Under the pieces are notes generated by a model. That model was not told where the DNA came from. It was given only the letters and a program-made list of their open reading frames with translations, and did not search any database. DNA of 64,000 bases. Source: Boesenbergia rotunda (Eukaryota; Streptophyta; Magnoliopsida; Zingiberales; Zingiberaceae). A program made the position numbers and the translations under genes. Shown one piece after another: positions 12,336-24,521 of this stretch (the stretch's first letter is position 1; each line of letters starts with the position of its first letter). Where the stretch lies: the NCBI GenBank assembly GCA_024364735.1, contig JAGFNQ010000947.1, forward strand, positions 298,316 through 362,315, read 5' to 3'.

Positions 12336-12567
12336 TTCAAAAAATTATTTGGTGTTTTTACATGTAGTTTTAGAGTTTGAACTCTTATTAAATTGATTGT
12401 TGCATTTGGAACGTCAATTGTCGATAAAATTTAAAGTAAATATTAGTGATTTAGTGGATTGATAAGTTGACAAAGAAAATTATCATGTTTTAATGAGCGG
12501 TGAAAGATAGTGATTATAAAAATTATCCGTATTCAATTAATTTGAAATAGTGGATATTTTAATATGT

Positions 12568-12790
12568 AGCCCCCGGCAATGATACAATGGCAGGATACAT
12601 TCTCAATTTTTTAAATATCTAAGGATTAATTTCAACTTCGACTTATTAATGGATAAATTTTCTTTAATAGACAGTTGACTAAAGAACGTTAGGTGGATTG
12701 ATCACTCGCTATGAGCGTTTTTTGATTTATCTTGGTGGCTAGTGGGACACTTTTATAGAGGCAGGCTAATCTTTTCTAAGATTAGTTGAC
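12568..12790 (+). repeat. degenerate tRNA-derived SINE
   Basis: Starts with a GCCCCCGG-type 5' end and ends with the 3' module of the SINE family seen intact at 31.0 and 39.4 kb (GATTTATCTTGGTGG followed by a GTGGGACAC-like block). Heavily mutated. Confidence 0.6.
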
Positions 12791-12944
12791 GTAAATTGGA
12801 TATCTAATGCTAATTAAAAAAAAGAAAAAGTGGACATGCAGTTGGAGTTACTAGATTAGAGATAAGATAATCCATGTATTATGTATTTAGTGAATTAATG
12901 GGTATGTTATGTATTAGATTATAAGTAGACTTTTCCCCTCGGAC

Positions 12945-13135
12945 TATGGTGTAGTGGAAGAGCGATTAGTTGTCTCCTAAGCATCCATTGTTTAAACCCT
13001 AGCTATGATAAATTTTATAAGAATTTTTCGTTCCAATGGGTACTCATTCGTAGGATGTTGAGCTTTGGATCATCCATTGTAAATGTTTTCCGATTTAACT
13101 CAACGGTTGATAAAAAACTTCCGTGGAATTGAATT
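12945..13135 (+). repeat. degenerate tRNA-derived SINE
   Basis: Contains the CTATGGTGTAGTGGAAGAG A-box-like start, a decayed B box (GTTTAAACCC) and the GAATTTTTCGTTCCAATGGG middle module of the same SINE family. Confidence 0.65.
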
Positions 13136-14810
13136 TATCATCTCAGATTTAATATTACTAATCTGATTAATTGTTTTTTCTATAAGCAGCCGGCTTGTTT
13201 ACCAACAAACCGTATTGAAAAATTTATTTTACCCTCTTTGTCTATCCTCAATATTCTATTATTGTGCAAAACTCTTCTATTTTTAGAAAACCACACGATT
13301 AAGATTTCAATTCTCATTGAATGGACCAATAACTGGATTGGAGATGAATCCATATAATGATTGTCCTGGGCTCTAGTCTAGCCCTACTTGAGATGCTCAA
13401 TTCTATTTCTTTAATAGTATAATTAAAGAAGTAAAATAATTTATATAAATCTTTTATTTAATCAATGAAACTCCATCCCTTCCCTATCTAAAATTCAATC
13501 CAATCTTTAATTCCTGAATCCATCAAATCAATCTATAATTCTTAGATTCATCCCAAAACGGGGTGTTGCATTGTTAGATTTTCATGAACGTTCTACGATG
13601 GCACTAGGCTGTCAATCGAATACTGAGCCCATTCTTCGCTCAAAGGACCCAGAGCAATTTGTATTTGCTGGCCATCCAAATTAGCAAGACTATGTTTAAA
13701 GTACGTGATGATCTAAATCCTCCTCGCATTAATATCTCTGGTAGTATTTGTATGCTCCTATGTAGCGGAAGGATGATTAATTATCATTTCAGATATCTAT
13801 GATTTAATCTTTATAGATGATTTATTTTGTAAGATTTTTTCTTTCAAATAGGACGTGAACCGTGAGACACTAGGCTTCTGGACTGTCATCACGAGTACTT
13901 CCTGATTTATCCTGACGGCCAATGAGAAATTTTTATGGGACTCAATCGATTCGAAGTTGAAAAAATCTCTTTAATTATTTTTTAATAGTATTTTTATGAT
14001 ATATATAAATACGCATAAATAAGATGAAAATTTATTTAATACAATTAACATTTAATTTTGAAAATTTTAATATAATTTAAAATTAAATTTGAAATTATTT
14101 TTTTTTGAATTTGATAAATTATTTTTTAATATTTTAATTTTGGATTTAAATTTAAATTTTTTTATTTTAAAATTTGTAATTATAAATTTATCTTAAAATT
14201 TATAATTCTAGATTTCTAAGTTGTGTTTTTAAAAATTATGTTTTTATTTTTTGAATTTTTTAAATTCTTAGCCTATGGATAAAAATAGAAAGTAAGATAA
14301 ATATCAAGATATCCCTCTCTAATTAACGATAAATATTTAATATTCCCATTTGATAGAATCTTCCTAGCCTAAGTTGTGTTGATTTTGGTAGAATCTTTCC
14401 ATGGTCACATTTTCCATATTTACAAATTTACAAACAACACATCATCTCAAACGATTATTTTCAAAATATGTTCATAGCACAAATAACATAAGATACGTTG
14501 GCAAAAGACGATTCGTTTGTCCTTAACGTCCTCGTCAATCCGTCTCAGGACCAACACGTAAGAAATAAATCACAGGTGCTATTAATCCGGATACTATGAA
14601 TAGTACATGGGGAGAACGGGCGTATTAATTTTGTCAAATCTTATACTGATAATACTCACATATTAACCATCAGTCTATTCTACGGAAACAAATAACATAA
14701 GACACGATATTCACAGTCAACACTCCAAATTGATATACTGTTTGCTTGAGACCATAGTCTAGGCTGTACATTCATTTTAAGGAGTACTGCAACATGAAAA
14801 CCATTATTTA
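13136..14810. other. AT-rich intergenic, no gene recognised
   Basis: Apart from the SINE fragment at 13845-13965 nothing was recognised. The stretch 13990-14330 is extremely AT-rich and low in complexity. Confidence 0.5.
13845..13965 (+). repeat. SINE 3' fragment
   Basis: Matches the 3' half of the same SINE family: GGACGTGAACC, then CTAGGCTTCTGGACTG, then CTGATTTATCCTGACGGCC and an AATGAGAAATTTTTATGGG tail. Confidence 0.65.
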
Positions 14811-14814
14811 ATTA

Positions 14815-15065
14815 TATATTTTAGTAGAAAAATGATAGAGAGAGTGAAAATAAGAGAGTAAAAGCAAAGTGAATGACGTGATACTTTACATATAACAATC
14901 TCCGACGAGTTCACCGTGTTCCCCAGAGTATAGTTTGATTCGGGACGGCGATCGAAGATCGCCGATGGTGTCCAATCGATAATCAGACGTGTACATATAA
15001 ATGTCACGTCATTATTTTACTTTCACTCTTCATTTTTTACTTTCTCTATCATTGCTCATTTTAGT
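14815..15065. mobile_element. small foldback element
   Basis: The left arm (AATGATAGAGAGAGTGAAA... and GTGAATGACGTGATA) is the imperfect reverse complement of the right arm (GTCACGTCATTATTTTACTT then ACTTTCTCTATCATT). Between the arms lies a core, GAGTTCACC followed by CAGAGTATAGTTTG, that recurs in the foldback elements at 16.56-16.93 kb and 19.1-20.2 kb. Exact ends and target duplication were not resolved. Confidence 0.65.
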
Positions 15066-15069
15066 ATTC

Positions 15070-16260
15070 ATTTGATATATCTCCCATTTTGAGGTCCAAA
15101 TAGGCTTGCAAGAACGGTCCAGGCAAACAACACGGATTCTACCATTTTAAGTCCAATTTAATTTAGAAGGTCGTGGCTGGGATCTTATCATGCAACTTAT
15201 AGGGATCAGGTGTTTTTGATTTTTTTTTTAATTTTTAATTTTTTTTTTTTAACTTATGAATATGCTTTCTAAAATTTTATCTTTAAAATGTTAAGTATAA
15301 AAAAAACAAACTGAAAAAATGATTCCGCACCTGAGCCGCTGGATCACGGCACATCGCCACCGTTCGATTCCTCCGCTGGCAACAATCATCGTTCCGTTCC
15401 AACCATTTTTGTTGTTTCAACGAATCAACGATCAAGAATGCCATCCCACAGCCATCAACGTTATTAACTAGTAAATTGACATGCATGAGATATTTCCGTA
15501 CTGAAATGCCCATTCCGGCCGTTCAACGGCTGTTATGGTGAACCGAGCCCTATAATAAATATGATTTTTTACAGCGTGTTATTAATGCGCTTAATTATGT
15601 GCTTAATTATGTAAGTTAGGGTTACTATAATATTTATATACGCATACAAAAATACATTATCAATAAACTTTTTTATAATGTGCAGAGTTCACTGTTAAAA
15701 TTAAATATTAAAGACGTACAAATTACGTTATTAATACTCATTATACCTATAAGAATAATGACATATATAAAATATATATTATTAATAAATATTATAAAAT
15801 ATTAACTGTGTACAATGTGAGAGAATTAGTTTCGCCACATAAACCTAATTAACTCGCTCCATTTGCACCATCACTCAAATAGTTAAGAATCGATTCCGGG
15901 ATTGTTTTCAGGAGGATACAAATTGATATGATTTCATCGAGGCTAGTGTTGAACACTATCTCCGTAAAACGATATTGCTCCGTTATAGGTCCTCACGGAT
16001 AGCAACAATTCGTTTCCCAAGATACAACGATGATGTCTAAAAATAGCAGCACTATAAATTTCGAGACCAACGAACCTTCTCGTAGACTTTTTGGACTCTG
16101 GATGCACAAGATAGGATGAATGCTAATGACTTTGATGACTTTTTGGACTCTGGATGCACATGATGGGATAAATGTTAATGACTTTGATGATTGAATAAAT
16201 GAATCCATTATTTAGGAGACTCTATTTATACAAAAGAAGAGGTGAGGTATCCTTTGGTGA
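15070..16260. other. intergenic, no gene recognised
   Basis: AT-rich with a GC-richer patch at about 15310-15545 that is open on the minus strand but has no recognisable domain. A short near-duplicate (GACTTTTTGGACTCTGGATG) occurs twice at 16085-16160. Confidence 0.45.
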
Positions 16261-16261
16261 G

Positions 16262-17455
16262 TGAGTGTGATATTTGGTTTAGGATTAATTTGTGTCATTC
16301 GATCTAGAGGGTTGTAACCCTTCAGATAGCCCTTTGATCTCATCTATCAGATCTGGATGGTTATAACCCTTCAGATCTCCTTTTGATCTTAGCCGTCAGA
16401 TTTGATCTAACGCTTCAGATCAAGTTTTCTTACCAACGGTCAGATCGCGACTCTTCGCGATCAACGCTCCAGATAGTGTCACTTGCGATCCAGCACCCAT
16501 CTTCGATCCAACGATTATTATTCGTTTGTCCAGTCAGCAGTCGAGTCCTCTCTCACCTCCCACTTCGGATCCTCTGTCCCAAAAAAACCCCTGTCCTGCG
16601 CCCCCGACGACGACCGGCGAGTCGTCCATTCGCCGATCGGACACTACCGATGGATTTTGATTGTCCTACCGAATCAAATGATATCCTAAAAGAACAGTGA
16701 ACCGGTCGGAATCGTTGCAATTGTAATCTCGTCGGATTCAACGGTGAATCCAGCGAAATCGCAATTGCGGCGATCCCGACGGGTTCACCGTACCCCCAGG
16801 GTATAGTTTTGTTTAGGGTGGCGGCCAGAGGCCGCCGATGGTGTTCGATCGGCGAACGGACGACTCGCCGACCGTCATCGGGGAGCAAGACAGGCGGGAT
16901 AGGGGGTTTTGTGGGACAGAGGATCTGCCCTCCTCACCTCCTACCTGAGTGCCAGGTAAGCACAACCACGTCGCATGCCACATCACCCGAGCGCCACGTC
17001 ACCTGGAGCATAAATTTAAGCTCCTCAATGCGTACGTGCGAAGTGCAAAGTGTGCTAACAAATCGCACATTGCGCACGTACGCGCGTAGCGGGTGGCGAA
17101 CTCGTAGGTCTGAGCGCCTGCTCATTTATGAGAAGAGACCACCTATGTTTTTTTCTTTTTTAACCCTATTAATACAGGAACACATATAAGGAAGCAAACA
17201 CCTTCGAAAAGTTTAGATGTGGGGCTAATCCTTATCTACTTTCTTCTATATCAATTTTTTACTGAATTTAAACAATTAATTTCTCATTCACCCGTAATCG
17301 ATTTTGAGCAAATTAATAGTCTATATTCATCTATGCGAAAAGTAGAATTCATTTTTGAAATCAATTCTGATTTTCATCGATTAATAACACCTCGATTTTC
17401 CTTTGCAAAATCGTATTTGATCATTTTTAAGAACCAAATATCCAATAACTCACGA
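16262..17455 (+). repeat. dispersed repeat, copy 1 (interrupted)
   Basis: Aligns by eye with the reverse complement of 55020-55749: shared blocks include GGTTGTAACC, AGATAGCCCTTTGATCTC, CGATCCAGCACCC, CCTACCTGAGTG and CATTAATACAGGAACACATA-like ends. Copy 1 carries a 372-bp foldback insertion at 16561-16932 that copy 2 lacks. No coding capacity was recognised. Confidence 0.75.
16561..16932. mobile_element. 372-bp foldback element with 9-bp target duplication
   Basis: Flanked by CTCACCTCC at 16552-16560 and 16933-16941. The arms (about 16570-16650 and 16840-16925) are near-perfect inverted repeats sharing GATCCTCTGTCCC and CGGACACTACC/GGTGTTCGATCGGCG-type ends. The related repeat copy at 55.0-55.7 kb has the empty site (CTCCTCCTACCTGAGTG reading). 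A 9-bp duplication suggests Mutator-type mobilisation. The long open frames here are inverted-repeat artefacts. Confidence 0.85.
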
Positions 17456-17790
17456 ACTCACCCTCACGCAAACTCGCTCCACCACCAACTTCTGTGTCGG
17501 CAGTGTCGCCAACCCTTAGCTTCTCACTCCGGCGAAGACCTCTCACTCTGGCGAAGCCCTCTCCGCCTAGCCTCTCTCGATCGAAGTCCTCTCCGATGAA
17601 GCCCTCTCTACCCATCCTCTCTCTGCCAAAGCTCTCTCAAGCGAAGCCTGTGTACAAAGTTCTCGGCCCAACTGTGTCCTAACTGTTTCGGTTACCGTGA
17701 TTTACCTCCCTCGTCTTGGCTTAGGGGCAGGCTGTCGGGGGCACTGGGGGCGAGCGTAATCGCCTTTTGCATCTCTCAAGCGAAGCCTTC
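17456..17790. repeat. CT-rich tandem repeat with a 122-bp insertion
   Basis: Irregular repeats of CTCTCNNNCGAAGCC fill 17515-17650. A 122-bp insert (17650-17771) is flanked by the 17-bp direct repeat TCTCTCAAGCGAAGCCT at 17633-17649 and 17772-17788, a length typical of LINE-machinery insertions. The insert ends with a module (GTGATTTACCTCC, then GGGGGCACTGGGGGCGAGCG) also seen at about 40785-40865 and 41920-41995, so it is probably a 5'-truncated SINE. Confidence 0.7.
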
Positions 17791-18750
17791 TCCGTAATGG
17801 CTATCGTTGGATTGCAATCAATGAATGGGAATTCATCTTGGTCACAAGAGAAAGTTTGCTTGTAATCAAACATTCTTTATATTTCTTTAATTAGCGATCA
17901 TTGTTTAATTTGATCGAATATATGCAATTCAATCCAAGAACCAGCATCTCACGTGTGATATATTGTGCTATCTCATACAAAGAGGTTGAGAAGGTTTAAT
18001 AGATAAGGTTTGAAGTAGCACTAGACCAATTATTTAAAATGGTTTGATTTTACGCGTGCCATAATATATTTAAATAGCACAATTTTCGTGAAAATTAATA
18101 TATGAGTTATAAATTTTTAATGTATATATATATCTATAATTGTCTTAATTAAATTTAGGCACCTCGATTTTTACAGTAACCTTTTTAATAATTTTTTAAC
18201 TTCAAAATTAAATCTATTAGATTTTCTCTTTAGTATTTAAAGATTAAATTATAATATTCAAACACAAAAATTAAAACTAATAACATTTTAGGTGCTCATG
18301 AGAAATATTATTAGGGTGATTAATAGTATTTTTTTTAATATTTTTTAGTTTCTGAGTTAAATCAATTAGATTTTATCTTTTGGGGGTTGAGTTATAATGT
18401 TCAAGTTAAAAAAAATTAAAATTAAAAAATTTTAAGGGTTCATAAGTATAATATATGAATTTAAAATTTAGGATTTAAAGAAATATCAATTTTTAAAAAA
18501 TTAAAAAAAATTGAGACGTTTGGATTTATGCATTATTAGAGAATAAAGTAATATAATCCATGCATTATTGGAGATTGATTCTCCAATAGCTACTAATCCA
18601 CTTATTATTTCTAGACTATAATTTTTAAGAATCTTTTATAATTTTCTATCTTGTCGAGTCTTCCTTAAAAGTAGTCCAACATTATTAAGTGCATATAATT
18701 ATGCCACTTATCTTTGTCTTATCTTATTTTCACTTTTATCTAATGGTTGT
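17791..18750. other. AT-rich intergenic, no gene recognised
   Basis: Low-complexity AT-rich sequence. No motif was recognised. Confidence 0.5.
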
Positions 18751-18754
18751 CATC

Positions 18755-18990
18755 ATCTCAAAATCATGTTAAGAAGAAGGTATGTGCATTGCTTTATCTC
18801 TCAATAATTGAAATCGACTTGGTCAAAAAAAGGTTTATCCCTTGATTGTCTTCTTCAATTGCAAATAACCCAAGACTCGTGTAGATAGTGATGGCTACGA
18901 GCTAAGGGTGGGGGAGCACCTACCTAAGGCGCATGCCGATCGCGAGGAAGTGAGCTAGTGGGCTGAGTGATGGAACGAGAGGTAAGGGTA
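18755..18990 (+). repeat. dispersed repeat, uninterrupted copy
   Basis: Shares AAGAAGAAGGT, TCAATAATTGAAATCGACTT, GGTTTATCCCTT, CCCAAGACTCGTGT and GTGAGCTAGTGGGCTGAGTG, in order, with 32665-32859 joined to 35810-35865. This copy has no hAT element, so it shows the pre-insertion state of that site (CGCATGCC where the other copy has the duplicated CGCACGAC). Confidence 0.85.
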
Positions 18991-19129
18991 TATCTAAGGA
19001 AAGAACCTCATAATTAGGATTTTTTTTTTATGTTGGTATGTCACATCTCTCTCCTCTTACCTTTACCTTGGTATGTCATCTCTCTCTTCTCTTTACTCTC
19101 TCTCTCCGCACGCGCGCTCATCTCCCAAT

Positions 19130-20170
19130 CGAATGGAAAGATATCAATCGATTGATAAATAAATAGAGACATCTTAAATTGATTCGAATGCCTCAATTAG
19201 ATTATTGTTCTCTCAATCGATTGAGCAGCGAGCATCGAGCATTGTGTAGCACCATTGAGCAACGAGCATTGAGCAGCACGAGCTATTGCTCAATCAATTG
19301 CTGCATCTCAATGATTGAGACAGCAATCCCAATCGACGATTGAGAATGTTCCAATTGAGTCCCAATCGAGCCCTAATCGATTAGGAATGCCTCAATCGAG
19401 AGTCGCGACATCTCGAATCGATTCGTGACATAGTGTCGTGATTGGATTCCAGTCGAAATCGGTCTCATCCCACCCTAGGGTTCACCTTTAACCCTGGGTT
19501 ATAGTTTGGGTTGGACCAAGCGGCCCAACACTGCTGACGCTGGGCGACCGAGTGCACACAGGGGCCTCGTGATCATGACTCCATTAATCGATTCACCAAT
19601 CGATTGGATATGCTAATTGATAGGTGAATCGATTGGGATCTAGTGTCGCACACAAGCATGTACAAAAATGTCACGTAGGATATCAGAATTATATATATAT
19701 ATATAGTTCCAATATGTTGCGCGATATTTTTATACATGACTGTGTAGACATTCTACTCTAATCGATTCATCAATCGATTGACGCCTCCAATCAATTGATG
19801 AATCGATTGATTGAGTCATAGATCATTAGGCGCCTGCGCGCGCCTAGCGACCTAATGCTGGCGGCTTCCACCACTTGGTTGGACCCAAACTATAATCCAG
19901 GAGGAAAAAGTGAATCCTAGGAGTAATGAGACTAAATTCTGACTAGATTACAACCAGAATCGAGTGCGACACAACAACTTGAATCAATCCTCAAATCAAT
20001 TCAAAATATCGCGACATAGATTAAGAGCTTCCCCAATCGATTGAGAAGGGGACTTTCCCAATTGATTGGGCATCCCCAATTGGGGCATGCATGCATGGGC
20101 ATGCCCCAATCAATTCATCAATTAATTGTTCTTAATCGATTTATCAATCAATTGAGAGATTGGTGTACAC
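19130..20170. mobile_element. about 1-kb foldback element packed with ATCGAT palindromes
   Basis: An imperfect inverted repeat centred near 19700. For example TTATAGTTTGGGTTGGACCA (19500-19520) pairs with TGGTTGGACCCAAACTATAA (19873-19893), and GCATGTACAAAAATGTCACG pairs with the region 19715-19735. The arms hold well over ten ATCGATT or related ATCAATT words. There is no coding potential, and no convincing target duplication was found, so the outer ends are approximate. Confidence 0.7.
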
Positions 20171-20640
20171 GAGCATGCGGGATAAGACAGATAATATATC
20201 ATTTTCGTATTATATATATATACTCTTACAAAAGTTTTTTATAGGTTTTAAAAACCCTCAATTATTTATTAATGATCTACTCTTTTATATAGCATCGTTA
20301 TATTTTATATATAACCGATTTATAATTTTTATTGAATACAATAATTTGTTAAAAAAATACTATTTAAAATTTATAAATTAAAAAACAGAGGTACAATGTT
20401 AATAATTAATTATTATAAACAATTTATAAAAATTAATTTTTTTACTGATCGCACAATAGCATGTCCAAATATACCCAATCAATGAATTATTATAAATACT
20501 CTATAAAAATCAATTTTTTTTTATTGATTTACTAGTATGGAAAGTTCAAATATGCTCAATAAATTCGGTTCGAGATTAATAATGCACTTGATTATCATGT
20601 AACTTATAATTTTTCCAAAGGTATTTTTGAAATTTTTAGA
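20171..20640. other. AT-rich, no gene recognised
   Basis: Probably contains the 3' end of the Harbinger element to its right. No terminal inverted repeat was located. Confidence 0.4.
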
Positions 20641-21378
20641 TAGAGCCCTGAAATATCTGTGTGGAGGCTCTTTTTCATCATTCGACCAATTAATTACTGC
20701 ATCCCTTCATCCTCAATAATCATATTGTACAAAATAATATATGTATTTATGATATCATTTAATTTATTCTTGTACTAAAACCATCTTGGACCTCTGATCA
20801 TTGCCTAAGGAGATTGGAGCATCTCAAATGCTCGCTTGACGTTCTTTCTTGTAGTTTCTTACTTTTACTTGGACATCTTTCTCTTAGAATCTTGGGGACA
20901 TGGAAAGCTCTTGACGAAAGTAGCATATTCTAGGTAAATCCTATTAGTTAATATGGTGTATCATTTGTTGTAAAATTAACCTTCTGTGCATTTTCTTGTA
21001 AAACATTATTGAATAAAGATGATTCGTTAAGCACATTGATATCATTACGTGACCCTGTTATTCCAAAAAATGCATGTCATATCCATAAGTTTGCAGATGC
21101 AACCGCTTCAAGTACAATTATTTGGGACCTCGTGATCGCATCGAGTAAACTTGGTCTTTCCAAGCAATGGGGCAATTTCTCCATTCTCAATGCATACAAT
21201 AAGGCAACCTAATATTCCAGGGAAGTCGTGTTTTTGTTCATACATTTCAAGCAAACGTTGTATATCAAAAACATTAGGTCTTCTTAAGATTGTGGCCCAT
21301 GTACTTCAATCACACACCGATAGAAGTTGACAAAGCAATCTAGGATAGTTGTTTCACCTATTCATAGGTACTCATCAC

Positions 21379-22320
21379 TGAAGGCGATTGTGCGGTCGAC
21401 AAGAGAGGGATAAATTACCCCTGGAAAATAAAACACTATCTTTTGTTTTTGCTAAACAAAGATGGAATTAGTTCAAACAAAAAACATTAACAGATTGAAA
21501 CAAAACAGAAAGAAAGAGGTAAACAGAATTATTTGATTTGTAACCTGGGAGGTTGCTAATACAAGGTAAAATAAGGCGCAGATCTCCTGAATATCTCCTT
21601 CCGACGGAGAAGCCTCTTACACGATTAAATGCTCAGAAAAAATAGAGAATAACTAGAAAGAAAATCCTCTGCTGTGATTGATGATCTGGAACTGAGCTTT
21701 GGGGGTCTATTTATAGCCCCGATAAATGTTATCCGAATACTGACGTTGCACAACAGGGGTGCCTGAGTGCTTGAGGGTGCCTGACACGTGGCCTCGAAGT
21801 TTATCCGCTGTGCAACGTTCACAAACGACTCTCTGTGGATAAAATTTCTTCTCGGGCACCTGTATGCACTGGGGCGCTCGGGAATAGGGGCGCCCTAGTG
21901 CATAAGGGCGCCCTCATTCACGAGCGCTCGAGTGCTCTCGAGCACCCCGAGTTGGTTTGGGTTAGCCCAATGCTGACCAACTTCCTGCGACACTTCTTAG
22001 GTGATTTCGGACCTTCCGGAGTTGGGCTCACCCAAACCCTCCTCCGGTCTTCTCTTCGAGCGTGCTTCCCCCCGGCTTCTCGTCCCTCAGACGCTGCGTG
22101 CGTCCTCCTCGCTCCACCGCGTACTCTTTCACAGAACTTCGCGTCCTCGGATGCACCGAGCCTGTCGGCTCCCTTCTCATGCCATCCTTCTCGTCTGCTA
22201 TGTCTTCCGCTCGACTTCCTGCACTTCTAAGCTCCTACACACTTAGACACAAGGATTAAAACATAACATGACCTAACTTGACTCGGTTGACCACATCAAA
22301 ACCAACCTGGGGTACTTACA
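21379..22320 (-). mobile_element. solo LTR, 942 bp, 5-bp target duplication
   Basis: Bounded by TG...CA on the minus strand (TGTAAGTACCCC to CGCCTTCA) and flanked by ATCAC at 21374-21378 and 22321-22325. It sits inside the Harbinger transposase and nothing internal remains, so it arose by LTR-LTR recombination. A minus-strand TATA box fits this orientation. The 3' part in plus coordinates is shared with 8185-8515. Confidence 0.92.
21708..21715 (-). promoter_or_regulatory. LTR TATA box
   Basis: TATAAATA on the minus strand, directly followed by a GACCCCC tract, in the solo LTR. Confidence 0.6.
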
Positions 22321-22482
22321 ATCACAAGTGTTGGCAGGGGATTCATATGCCAATTGACGGATAACAACCGTGTATTTTTGAAGGGGTGACAAACCACGTC
22401 TTCCCGCTGCATTAATCCTCCATTCAAAATATTCTGAATGATTTCGCAGGGCGTTGATTATGCTAAGGAATAACCTTCTTCA

Positions 22483-23348
22483 ATGGTGTAGTTAGGTTTT
22501 TTAAACTAGGTGGGGCGAATTTAAAAAATTCTAAATATTAGTATAGATTGATTTTCACCTTCCAAATGCCTAAATTTTGAATTTAAGAAGCTCAAACGAA
22601 CTTAAATTCAATATTTTCAACCATAATCCTTAGTTCTAGTTGAAAGGAAAAGAGAAGAGAAAGTTGAAAGGAAAAGAGAAGAGAAAGGTAAAGGAAAGGA
22701 AACTTTTGTGCTTGAGAAAAGAAGACTAAAATATTATAGGTTTCTTATCATTGGAGAAGAGAAGAAGAAGCAAATAGAAAAGAAAGGAAGATAAATATAA
22801 AATAGAGGGATAGGTGAAGGGGTGGCATACGGTATAGTGGAGTTACAATGTGCATATGGAGAAAAGGAAGAGAAAAATAATAAAATAGAAGGTTTACTAA
22901 ATAAACAATTTTAATTTATTTTAAATTGATTAAACCAGTTTAAACTTTAAACTTGGTTCAATTATAACTTGACCAAATTAATTCCAAATCAATTCAGATT
23001 TAAATCCACATAATCCTTATCTTTGCACTTACCCATTGGATTTAGTTAGAATCCAATTTAATTTTAATTTAACACCCTCATTTCACGTCCTATGGTTTAG
23101 TTCATCTATTTGTTATTATATATTTTATTTTTAAATTTCAATATTTAATATTTCAAGTCATATATTTCCTAATAAAAGTGATATCAATGGATAGTTTAAG
23201 TCATGGATTTTCTGAATGTATGGTCAATTTCACTTTTCAGCAATGAATGGTGATAAATTAGCCAATCATTTAAAATGACGATGAAGATTTTTAAATATAT
23301 AATATTAATTTTTTAAGAAAATATGAGGGGGGCAATCTACGCTCTTGA
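22483..23348. mobile_element. 866-bp insertion with 9-bp target duplication
   Basis: Flanked by CCTTCTTCA at 22474-22482 and 23349-23357. The Harbinger reading on the minus strand stops at one copy and resumes at the other, so this is an insertion. The ends lack clear terminal inverted repeats (left ATGGTGTAGTTAGG; right end reverse complement TCAAGAGCGTAGATTG). The 9-bp duplication points to a Mutator-like element lacking TIRs. The interior has a GA-rich tract (22640-22760) and no recognised gene. Confidence 0.7.
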
Positions 23349-23381
23349 CCTTCTTCATGTCCAAAATCATCATTGGAATAC

Positions 23382-24520
23382 TGTTGGGGCAATCTATGGT
23401 CCGGAGTCACCATGCGTTTTGATGTTTGGACAAAGGATTTAAGTTAGGTTTTCCTTTGTGTTCTAATATGTGTATGTAAGTGTGCAGGATGTGCAGGTTA
23501 CACATATTGACTTAGCTGGACGGCTTCGGTACGGTGAAGGGTGGCATGGAGACAAGTTGGAGGCTTGTGTGCACCCGAGGGACCATGGATAATAGGGATG
23601 ATGAGTCGAGGGGCACAGACTTCGAGGCATGCGTGAAGGATGGCATTGAGGCAAGCTGGAGGCTTGTGCGCATCCGAGGGACGAGAGCTGAAGACGAAGA
23701 GGGTGCGAAGGCAACAGTCAAGGTTGCTGGCGAAGAGTCAGCTAAGTCATGAAGGGACGAGAGTCGAGGGAGGAGGACTCCAAGGGCAAGCTGGGAAGTG
23801 GACTTCAAAGGGCACACGTGAAGGGTGTCATGGAGGCAAGCCAAGGGAAGGCTTGTGTGCGCATCTGAGGGACGATAGCCAGTGGAAGAAGATTTCAAGG
23901 GGCAAGCCAAGGGAGTGTATCTGAAGGCACGCATGGAGGAGGGTCGTTGGAGTGAGGAAGAGTGATTGTATAAGCTGGGCAGTCGATTGGGAAAAAGGCA
24001 GTCGACTGCCAGCAAAACTCGAAACTCACAGAAGGTTTCTGACCCTGGACCAGTCGATTATCCTGGGAGCAGTCTACTAGTAAACTCAAAAACTAGCCGT
24101 TGGCTAGCTAGTTGAGTGGGATAAGACGACTAGTAGCGGCTGGGTTCAGCTTTAAGCCTTATTTAAAAGGCTTCATTTTAGCTGGAACCTTTGACGAATT
24201 TGGCTTTGGTCAAGAGCCAAATAGTAGTCTTTGTACTCAGAGGTATGCTTGTGATTGTGGCGAGGTTTCTCCACCCACAAGGAGCTACATGAGTTAGTCG
24301 GAGGGCATCCGGGGAGTGATCCACCGAAGGATCGAGGGATCGTCCACCTCACGGACTGTCGTGGAGTTGGAGCTTCATTTCCGAACCACGTAAATAAGTG
24401 TGTCTCAGTTGTTAGTTTTGTTTTCACTTAGTATTTTCCGCTTCCGCACTAACCTTATAGGAAGAAAACCAAAAAATTGCTATTCATCCCCCCCTCTAGT
24501 AAGCCGACATCGATCTAACA
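23382..24520 (+). repeat. 5' LTR of the gag-only element
   Basis: 1139 bp. It aligns over its full length with the 3' LTR; differences include small indels in the CAGTCGACTG-rich part (23975-24130), so the two LTRs have clearly diverged. Confidence 0.92.
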
Positions 24521-24521
24521 A

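Noticed and set aside
15283..15513. 76-codon minus-strand open frame with several Cys/Arg
   Set aside because: No recognisable domain, no splice context and no second copy.
16553..16888. Open frame of 111 codons on the minus strand, with plus-strand overlaps
   Set aside because: Lies in the inverted arms of a foldback element; mirror-image frames explain it.
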